Assembly (NCBI GenBank): GCA_050288705.1
Contig: JBNKEI010000207.1
Coordinates: forward strand, 103,614 to 167,613
Origin: JBNKEI01 sp050288705
GTDB lineage: Bacteria; Myxococcota; Myxococcia; Myxococcales; UBA5297
Length of the DNA stretch: 64,000 nucleotides
Direction: 5' to 3'
A model generated the notes under the pieces. The model made no database searches. It was not told the origin of the DNA and saw only the letters and a program-made list of their open reading frames with translations. Each line of letters begins with the position of its first letter. Positions within the stretch are counted from its first letter, which is position 1. Positions 41,775 through 48,599 of this stretch are shown in pieces. The position numbers were made by a program, and so were the translations under genes.

Positions 41775-42791
41775 ATGGAAGGGTCCGTACAAGAAACAAC
41801 ACCATCGACTTTGGAATTTGCCGACAACAGTTTAGTGAGAGCTTTGTGTGGTGGCCGTAACGAAAATCTTCGGTTAATTGAGCGTCGCCTACATGTCTCT
41901 ATTGGGTTAAGAGGAACCCAAGTGATACTCAGCGGGGAACCTGGGATGGTTAGTTTTGCAAGGAACCTCTTGCAGAACCTATATGAGTTACTGGGTGCAG
42001 GCTACAGTCTTTATCTAGAGGATGTTGAGCAAGCAATCAAGATTCTGACTACTGATCCCTCCACTGTCTTGAAAGATATTTTTTTGGATACGGTGTTGGT
42101 ATCTAACCGCAGGCGGCCTATATCTCCTAAGGGTTTGGCGCAAAAGTGTTATGTCAAAGCTATTCGTGAACACGATATAGTTTTTGGTATTGGTCCCGCT
42201 GGCACTGGCAAGACTTACTTGGCCATGGCAATGGCCGCGGCGGCTCTTTTGGGGAGGCAGGTTAAGCGCATCATTCTGACTCGGCCAGCAGTGGAGGCAG
42301 GTGAAAAGCTTGGGTTCTTACCTGGTGACATTGCGGAAAAGGTGAATCCTTATCTTCGGCCACTGTACGATGCGCTTCACGACATGATGGATATGGAAAA
42401 AGTATCCGAGCTATTGGAACGCGGCGTAATCGAAATTGCTCCCCTGGCTTTTATGCGTGGACGAACGCTGAACGACTCATTTGTGATTTTGGATGAAGCA
42501 CAAAATACTACTTCCGAACAGATGAAAATGTTTTTGACTCGGTTGGGGTTTAGATCGAAAGCAGTAATCACTGGTGATGTTACCCAAGTAGATCTTCCAG
42601 TAGGTCGTGCCAGTGGCTTGGTGGAAGCAAGTCAAATTCTTGTTCAGGTAGAAGGAATTCATTTTTGTACTTTCAGCGAAGTTGATGTGGTCAGGCATCC
42701 ACTAGTTCAAGAGATTATTCGGGCGTATGAAAGAAAAGAAAATGCTGGGAAGGCAACCTTGCAGACTTCTTCGACCCTAGATGACCAATAA
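41775..42791 (+). CDS. phoH: PhoH-like ATPase
   Basis: A 338-residue cytoplasmic P-loop NTPase of the PhoH/YbeZ family, linked to RNA metabolism and ribosome maturation together with YbeY. The chain has the N-terminal KH-like segment (about 25-75, NENLRLIERRLHVSI), Walker A GPAGTGKTYLA (about 140-150), the VEAGEKLGFLPGD motif and Walker B VILDEAQNTT. All PhoH signatures are intact. The translation start is preceded by GAGGACGGGG; the upstream leader is strongly structured (41644-41750). ybeY is not next to it; a UbiB-like kinase gene starts 17 bases later. Confidence 0.91.
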   Translation: MEGSVQETTPSTLEFADNSLVRALCGGRNENLRLIERRLHVSIGLRGTQVILSGEPGMVSFARNLLQNLYELLGAGYSLYLEDVEQAIKILTTDPSTVLKDIFLDTVLVSNRRRPISPKGLAQKCYVKAIREHDIVFGIGPAGTGKTYLAMAMAAAALLGRQVKRIILTRPAVEAGEKLGFLPGDIAEKVNPYLRPLYDALHDMMDMEKVSELLERGVIEIAPLAFMRGRTLNDSFVILDEAQNTTSEQMKMFLTRLGFRSKAVITGDVTQVDLPVGRASGLVEASQILVQVEGIHFCTFSEVDVVRHPLVQEIIRAYERKENAGKATLQTSSTLDDQ

Positions 42792-42807
42792 TCTCAGGGC
42801 AGCTTAA

Positions 42808-44514
42808 ATGATTCAGGCTTTTAGGGACCTCAATAGGCTAAGAGAAATCGCCGCGTTGGCGCTACGTTATGGGTTTGGAGAAATTCTTGAGCGAGCTCGC
42901 CTGTGGGAAGTGCTAGGCCGGGTAGAAAAGCAGGAGGAACGTGCTGACTCTCGGGAATCAACTGCCCGTAGGTTCCGGCTGTTACTTTCCGATTTGGGCA
43001 CTACCTTTATTAAGTTGGGACAGATTCTTTCCACTCGCCCCGATCTGTTGCCTGCCGAATACATTCAAGAGCTTTCATACTTGCAAGATGCAGTTGCTGC
43101 CGAACCAATGGCGCATGTTGTTCGCGAAATTGAACAGTCTTTCGGTCGACCATTACCTGAGGTTTTCGAGTGGGTAGAGGAAGAACCCCTCGCTTCGGCC
43201 TCTATTGCGCAAGTACACCGAGCGCGGACACTGAAAGGCGAGGAGGTGGTACTAAAAGTTCAGCGTTCAGGAATTGCCGAACGAATACGCGCTGATTTGG
43301 ATTTGCTGTATTACGCAGCTCGCGCAATCGAAGCTATTTTGAAAGAAACTGCGGTTTATTCGCCAGTAGGTATTGTGGAAGAGTTTGACGCGTCTATAAA
43401 AGCGGAACTCGATTTTCGCAACGAGGCGCGCAATATTCAAGATTTTTTTAATTGTGCGCGGTCGAGAAAATATTTGATTATTCCCAAAGTGCACGACTCG
43501 CTATGCAGTCGCACTGTGCTGACCATGGAATATATAAAAGGAGAAAAAATACGTTCCATTGATTTAGAAAAACACGATCGTAAATTATTGGCTTCGAGGA
43601 TAATAGAGGAATCGTTTCAGCAGCTTTTTCATGATCGCATATTTCACGGCGACCCCCATCCGGGCAATATTTTAGTAGTTGAGGGTGGTAAAATTGGATT
43701 ACTAGATTTTGGAGTAGTAGGGCGTCTTACTCGCCAGATGCAAGAGACGCTGGTGTTGCTTATGCTTGCGGTTTCTTTGCGCGATGCTGATACGGTGGCG
43801 CGCCTGTTGTATAAAGTGGCAACTCCTAGTGATCGTACTCGTATGAGCGCGTTTAGAAACGAAATCGAGAGCATTCTCGATTCGTATTTAGCTCCAGAAA
43901 ATACGTTAGATCAGATTGATGCACGAAAGCTGGTGCCTCAACTATTGAATCTTGCAGTAAGGTATCGTATTCGTATACCAAAAGAGTACACATTGTTATC
44001 TCGTGCATCGGTGGCAATTGAAGGCCTTCTTCGCTGGCTTCACCCGGAATTGAACGTAGGGGAAGCGATGCTTCCTTATGCCAAAGAGCTTCTACTAAAT
44101 TGGAACCAATCTACTGGTATAAGCACTATGGGAATGCGCGCTTTATTGCGATTACAGACTTATGCCACAGATGTGCCCGCTCAACTTTCGCAGATTTTAC
44201 TAGATTTTGAAGGTGGGCATTTTAAGGTCAATGTTTCTAGCGAAGGGCTAGATAAAATTAATAATAGCATAAAAGGTTTGGGGCTAGTAAGTTTTATGGG
44301 GTTTTTGGCATGTGGTTTGATGATTGGAGCTTTTGTATCATTCTCTAGATTCGATTTCGTGGTGCGAGGAATTCCGGTAATGGGTGGGTTGGCATTGCTG
44401 GTTATAATGTTTCTTGCTGGCGTAGTAATTACGTGGACATTGTCTAGAGGAAAAATGAAAAAAATGAGTTCGCAACGTCTTTTTGGCTGGATACGAAAAA
44501 AGATGGGAAATTGA
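42808..44514 (+). CDS. ABC1/UbiB-family atypical kinase (AarF-like)
   Basis: A 568-residue protein of the UbiB/ADCK/ABC1 family, involved in ubiquinone synthesis or lipid handling. The KxGQ motif (FIKLGQILSTRPDLLP, about 67-82), the ASIAQVHRA Ala-rich loop, VVLKVQRSGI (nucleotide-binding Lys), FHGDPHPGNILV (catalytic) and LLDFGVVGRL (DFG-like) are all present. Two hydrophobic helices at the C-terminus (about 490-510 and 520-540) anchor it. AGGG lies before the ATG at 42808. It follows phoH closely and its stop overlaps or abuts the next ABC ATPase gene, so the three are probably one transcript. Confidence 0.92.
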   Translation: MIQAFRDLNRLREIAALALRYGFGEILERARLWEVLGRVEKQEERADSRESTARRFRLLLSDLGTTFIKLGQILSTRPDLLPAEYIQELSYLQDAVAAEPMAHVVREIEQSFGRPLPEVFEWVEEEPLASASIAQVHRARTLKGEEVVLKVQRSGIAERIRADLDLLYYAARAIEAILKETAVYSPVGIVEEFDASIKAELDFRNEARNIQDFFNCARSRKYLIIPKVHDSLCSRTVLTMEYIKGEKIRSIDLEKHDRKLLASRIIEESFQQLFHDRIFHGDPHPGNILVVEGGKIGLLDFGVVGRLTRQMQETLVLLMLAVSLRDADTVARLLYKVATPSDRTRMSAFRNEIESILDSYLAPENTLDQIDARKLVPQLLNLAVRYRIRIPKEYTLLSRASVAIEGLLRWLHPELNVGEAMLPYAKELLLNWNQSTGISTMGMRALLRLQTYATDVPAQLSQILLDFEGGHFKVNVSSEGLDKINNSIKGLGLVSFMGFLACGLMIGAFVSFSRFDFVVRGIPVMGGLALLVIMFLAGVVITWTLSRGKMKKMSSQRLFGWIRKKMGN

Positions 44515-44515
44515 A

Positions 44516-45226
44516 GTGATAGAGGTAATCGAGCTAAGCGTTGGTATAAAAGATCAGGTAATTTTGGGTCCAATTTCCGCGCAATTTGAAGAAGGAGTTT
44601 CTTTAGTTACTGGAAAAATTCAAAGTGGTAAATCGACACTATTAAAAGTGATATGTGGACTTATCAACCCTTTAACGGGTAGAGTCGTTGTCGATGGTTT
44701 GGATATGGCAAGAAATAGTGCGTGGAAGATAACGCGAAATTACTTTGGTTATGTTTTTCAAAATGATGCCCTTTTCGATTCCATGAATGCATTGGCCAAT
44801 GTTTCTTTACCTCTGCTGAGGAGAGGAAAAAGCAGGGGAGAAGCAGAAGTGCTGGCTGGCCAGGTTTTAAAAGCAGTGGGACTAGAAGGTCACGAAAAGC
44901 GTATGCCTGAGCAGTTTTCTGGAGGAATGCGCAAACGATTAGGATTAGCGCGAGCGATGGTTGCTAATCCTCGCTATCTGTTGGCGGATGAGCCATTTGC
45001 GGGGCTCGATTTTTTCACAGCTGAAGGTCTGGGCGAGTTGTTAATAAACTTGTGGAATAAAAAGGGTGGGTTAATAATAGCTACTTCTAACCCTGATTAC
45101 TGGTGGTCGCGGTGTAATCAAGTAGTAGTGCTCGAACAAGGTAAATTAGTAGCTAGTGGATCACCCGATGCGGTGAAACTGGAATCCTTGCCTAAAGATC
45201 TAATAGATCTCCTCTCAATGAAGTAG
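44516..45226 (+). CDS. Lone MlaF-type ABC transporter ATPase
   Basis: A 236-residue ATP-binding subunit. Walker A is GKIQSGKST, the signature is FSGGMRKRLGLARAM (the SGGMRKR form is typical of MlaF/Ttg2A phospholipid-transport ATPases), Walker B is YLLADEPFAGLD, and the Q-loop lies in FQNDALFDS. The H-loop His is replaced by Asn in IATSNPDYW, so hydrolysis may be altered. I choose the GTG at 44516, one base after the ubiB-like stop, rather than the ATG at 44483 inside that gene. No MlaE permease or MlaD gene is beside it. It ends two bases before the convergent immunity gene of locus A. Confidence 0.8.
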   Translation: MIEVIELSVGIKDQVILGPISAQFEEGVSLVTGKIQSGKSTLLKVICGLINPLTGRVVVDGLDMARNSAWKITRNYFGYVFQNDALFDSMNALANVSLPLLRRGKSRGEAEVLAGQVLKAVGLEGHEKRMPEQFSGGMRKRLGLARAMVANPRYLLADEPFAGLDFFTAEGLGELLINLWNKKGGLIIATSNPDYWWSRCNQVVVLEQGKLVASGSPDAVKLESLPKDLIDLLSMK

Positions 45227-45228
45227 TG

Positions 45229-45921
45229 CTAGTCTAAAGCAAAACGTTTAATGATTTTATTCTTGTCAAACTCAGATAAACCATGAAAAAATTTCAAATC
45301 TTCTTTATTAATTGCCTGAGTTGAATAGTAAATAGACTTGCCATCGGTAACAAATTCCAAAAAATCTCCATCATCTTTATTTTTATATTTTACAATAGAT
45401 AAATTATCAACGTCGAGACCCTGAACTGTATTTCCTTGGTAATATAAAGTTTTTTTGTGCAAGAGGAAATTTCTGTCAGTATCAAGAAATCTTTCTCCGC
45501 CACGAGGCAGGGCAAAAAACTGAACTGGGTGTGGCGTTGTCATATACACATAAATGTAAGCGCGATCCATAAAGTATGACCCAGAAGCACTGACCTGTTT
45601 AAATGTTTTAATGTCTAGTATCTTTTTCAGGGCAACCAGGTCCTTTTCATGGTCTATATATACTTTGTCTAAATAAATGTATTTTTTTATTGGCTTACTT
45701 AGTTGCGAAGGGTGTAGAAGTCCTCGGTTTTTAACTTTTAAAAAAATTTCATTCTTTCTATTTTTGTATAAATTGTTTCCAATGTATTTCCGATTACTGG
45801 CTGCAACTTTATTAACATTTTGCGTCATCGAACTAAAAGCTATGCTTGGTTCGTTTAGGTGATAAACTAGTGTTGCTAAACCAAAAGACAAAAAAGTTAT
45901 AATTTTCTTCTTATTTTCCAT
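45229..45921 (-). CDS. DKNYY-family protein, putative immunity protein of effector locus A
   Basis: A 230-residue protein with an N-terminal signal or membrane segment (IITFLSFGLATLVYHL), so probably periplasmic. It has the repeat style of DKNYY-family proteins: DIKTFKQVSASGSYFMDRAYIYV and KTLYYQGNTVQGLDVDNL and a later Tyr-rich ITYY-like strand. DKNYY proteins are common next to secreted-toxin genes. It overlaps the end of the candidate effector gene by 25 bases, as expected of a toxin-immunity pair. Its function is inferred from context and localization only. Base composition is markedly AT-rich here. Confidence 0.6.
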   Translation of the reverse strand: MENKKKIITFLSFGLATLVYHLNEPSIAFSSMTQNVNKVAASNRKYIGNNLYKNRKNEIFLKVKNRGLLHPSQLSKPIKKYIYLDKVYIDHEKDLVALKKILDIKTFKQVSASGSYFMDRAYIYVYMTTPHPVQFFALPRGGERFLDTDRNFLLHKKTLYYQGNTVQGLDVDNLSIVKYKNKDDGDFLEFVTDGKSIYYSTQAINKEDLKFFHGLSEFDKNKIIKRFALD

Positions 45922-47075
45922 AGACGGGTAGTGACTCCTGTGTATATATTCGGTTTATAGCCAGAATTCCTGTAGGAATTGAGAAAAGTCCAGCTTGTCT
46001 GTCGAGCAAATCCTGCTTCAATATCCGAAAAATTGCCAAAGGAAGAGGTCTTGCCATGCTGATCATAAATTGCATATTGTTCGTTTCCTGGGTTTCTATT
46101 ATCCACGACGAGAAGAAGAGTATGAAAAGCCTCGGTTATTGATAGATAATAAACATGAAAACCTATTTTGTCTTGGATGCTATTTTGTAAATATTTTTGC
46201 AATTCTGATCCGGTATTTAGCTGGACAACGTCATATAGATTAGCACTAAAATCTACGTCATTTTTTGTCGCTAATCGAAGCTTATGTTTTATCTGGTAGT
46301 CTTTAAAAACAAAGCTGCTTTCGACAAACCCTTGGGTATGGAAAAATGCGCCTCGATCGTTAGCATTTTTCCCTCCAAAGCCAATATTGTTCAGCCTTTT
46401 ATGACTTCGGTCAACGCTATAGAAGTCTGAAGTGTTATTAAGCAGCTTTGACAGTCCTCTTTCCGCAGCAGACATGCAATAGTTGCCAGCATACTCTGAC
46501 GGCGATCCAGCATCGGCGAAAGGTTGTATGAAGTTGATTTCATCGATTAGTCGATCGCATTCGTGTTCCATAAAAACATCAGGGTATACCTTAAACTCAA
46601 CTCTTCCACAAAATATGTTTTTTAAATCCCCTTGAAAGAAATCATCGGGATTGTCATTGGCATAAAAATCTACAAAAAATTGCCTTTTATCATTTCCAGT
46701 TATATTTACTTTTAGCTCAAAACTTTTATCAAGACAGATTTCGAATGGCGCGCTAGGCGTAATGCTGACGTTTGTAAACAAGCCGCTTGTTTTTGGAGTT
46801 AAATATCCGTCGCGATCCAGAGATTCCATTCCTCTTTCCACTTTGAATGGAACGGTCAGGTTTCCTGGCGAGGTAATTATCGAAATAAGAGATGCCTTTC
46901 GTTTATGCGCATCGATTTTATCAGACAATTCAACCGCATCTTTTCTTTCCAATAGTAGGGCAGACTTGCCTGCTTTAAATGACGCCCGGTCAAATCGTAC
47001 AACCGGCACAAATTCTTTGAGCCAAAGCAATGTAAAAGAAAATAAATTATTTCCCTTGTGATGAATAGTTGGCAT
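45897..47075 (-). CDS. Candidate T6SS effector with Cys-His-Asp (papain-like) active site
   Basis: A 392-residue protein with no recognised family. The middle has beta-rich, Ig-like segments (about 105-165). The C-terminal part has AGNYCMSAAERGLSKLL (Cys about 200, at the start of a helix), AFHTLLLVVDNRN (His about 318, in a strand) and EQYAIYDQHG (Asp about 338), in the order and secondary-structure setting of papain-like cysteine peptidases and amidases. I infer a cell-wall amidase or protease. It starts two bases after the stop of the modular protein and overlaps the DKNYY gene by 25 bases. It has no signal peptide, as expected of a T6SS substrate. Alternative: a structural companion of the modular protein. 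Confidence 0.5.
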   Translation of the reverse strand: MPTIHHKGNNLFSFTLLWLKEFVPVVRFDRASFKAGKSALLLERKDAVELSDKIDAHKRKASLISIITSPGNLTVPFKVERGMESLDRDGYLTPKTSGLFTNVSITPSAPFEICLDKSFELKVNITGNDKRQFFVDFYANDNPDDFFQGDLKNIFCGRVEFKVYPDVFMEHECDRLIDEINFIQPFADAGSPSEYAGNYCMSAAERGLSKLLNNTSDFYSVDRSHKRLNNIGFGGKNANDRGAFFHTQGFVESSFVFKDYQIKHKLRLATKNDVDFSANLYDVVQLNTGSELQKYLQNSIQDKIGFHVYYLSITEAFHTLLLVVDNRNPGNEQYAIYDQHGKTSSFGNFSDIEAGFARQTSWTFLNSYRNSGYKPNIYTGVTTRLWKIRRKL

Positions 47076-47077
47076 AC

Positions 47078-48211
47078 TTACTTGCCTCGCGCACAGGTTT
47101 TTAGCTCGATTTTCATCTTGTCCGAAGTGACCTGAAAATTACTTAATTTGTTTCCAAGCTTATTGCCTTGATACTCGAAATCAAAAGCAACGTCAGAAAG
47201 GTCAATGTCAATTTTCTCGTTTATCATGTTTCGGCTTTCTACAACCAGAAAGACATCTTGATCCACGTCGGTGATTTCTATTCTTTTACCATTTGAATCT
47301 TCAAGGTACGCATCAACAATTTTCGGGTCAAGCTTTTGTATCCGCACCGTGCGCATTTCATTAATATGAACATCGGTCATTTCCCATTTTTTGCGTTTAT
47401 TATCTTTGACATGGGCAATAATGAATTCCGGCGGCGAAGATGAAGCAGGAGTAGAGCGGTTCGAGCTACTAGCTTGTTCAGTAGCATTGTCGGGTTTCGA
47501 AGGCTTTTCCGGTGGATAAATAGGTGTTTCGCCTTCACCTACATAATTAAGGGTTTGTGAATTCAGGTCGCTCAATCGGCACTCAGCCACATAGGTTCTT
47601 CCCAAAACATTAGACGCTTCGGCAATTCCTTCCGCATTGGTGTAAATGGGAGGCAGGTCATCTAAAAAAAAGCTAATTTTTACGTTCGGTACAGGTTTTC
47701 CGGTAGAGTCTTCTACAACGCGAATACGGATAGGGCCATAAGGGTCTTCTACCTTGCCAACCGGCGGTTCTGGCTCTGGTTCTTTGGGCTTTACTGGCAG
47801 AAATATTCCCACCATAGGCATGTACTCGCGATCGGGGTCATTCCTATCTATTCTTCCCCACAAATCTCTCTCGAAACGCAACACTCTCATGTCATTATGT
47901 AAAACCGCATGTGCCAAGCACTTGGCTAGTTGGTGGTCATTTCTGGGTTCGCTGAAAGAGGAAAATCTTTTGAGTTCTTTGACGAGCTTCCACAAAACAT
48001 CCACTTGGAATTCGTCGCGAATAAAATTCATAAACCAATGGTAGGTAAAATATTCGTCCCAAAATACTACTTCGTTTTCGGAATCAGTACCCCATTCCCC
48101 GGGATAACCATCGCGTACCCACCCAGTTTCCAGGAATTCCAAGCCCCCAATTCTTAGCTCGTATTCCTCTAGACTGTTACGCAGGGCGGGCCATTCTATT
48201 TGTCTACGCAA
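47078..48211 (-). CDS. Modular T6SS cargo-type protein with transthyretin-like domain (locus A)
   Basis: A 377-residue protein. Residues 1-145 have no known relatives; 159-229 form a transthyretin/carboxypeptidase-regulatory-like beta domain (RIRVVEDSTGKPVPNVKIS, then YVGEGETPIYPP). Then come a Pro/Ser linker (230-262), IIAHV (264-268), the KKWEMTDVHINEMRTVR block (274-290) and a final Ig-like part. The region from 159 to 290 aligns with residues 59-266 of the metalloprotease at 61421-63418. Such transthyretin domains attach effectors to VgrG in other species. The start is TTG at 48211 with AAGGAG upstream. It lies immediately before the candidate Cys effector gene; together they are a split version of locus B. 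Confidence 0.6.
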   Translation of the reverse strand: MRRQIEWPALRNSLEEYELRIGGLEFLETGWVRDGYPGEWGTDSENEVVFWDEYFTYHWFMNFIRDEFQVDVLWKLVKELKRFSSFSEPRNDHQLAKCLAHAVLHNDMRVLRFERDLWGRIDRNDPDREYMPMVGIFLPVKPKEPEPEPPVGKVEDPYGPIRIRVVEDSTGKPVPNVKISFFLDDLPPIYTNAEGIAEASNVLGRTYVAECRLSDLNSQTLNYVGEGETPIYPPEKPSKPDNATEQASSSNRSTPASSSPPEFIIAHVKDNKRKKWEMTDVHINEMRTVRIQKLDPKIVDAYLEDSNGKRIEITDVDQDVFLVVESRNMINEKIDIDLSDVAFDFEYQGNKLGNKLSNFQVTSDKMKIELKTCARGK

Positions 48212-48599
48212 AGTTTCTCTCCTTGCTGCTAACGTTCCGATCTCCGCTATCCACTAGGGACCAAGTAAAGTTACCCATGTCTAAGAACACCACATTATAT
48301 TGCGTTGTTGCATGACTCAATACTGTAACTGTTTTAGCCAATAGTATTCGAGTGGCGCATATCTTGCAAGAATAAGTTTTTGATTGGCGAGTTCAGCTAG
48401 CATCTCAAGTTTCAAGTGTTCTGACGGATGATCTCATTAATATCCGACTTCGATGGGGTTCCGTAATTTTCCTTCCAGATGCTAAGTGTTTTTTTACACA
48501 ATTGGTGAAAGGTTTAGTATCTACTAGAGAGCAACTGCGAATGACATAAAATAAATGCTAGTAACGGGGTACATCTTCCCTTATTTAGAATTGACACTT
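48212..48599. other. Divergent intergenic region between locus A and the propeller lipoprotein
   Basis: About 390 bases. I see no gene, repeat or strong promoter. It should hold the promoters for both divergent genes; the sequence is AT-rich with short T-runs (about 48490). Confidence 0.5.
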
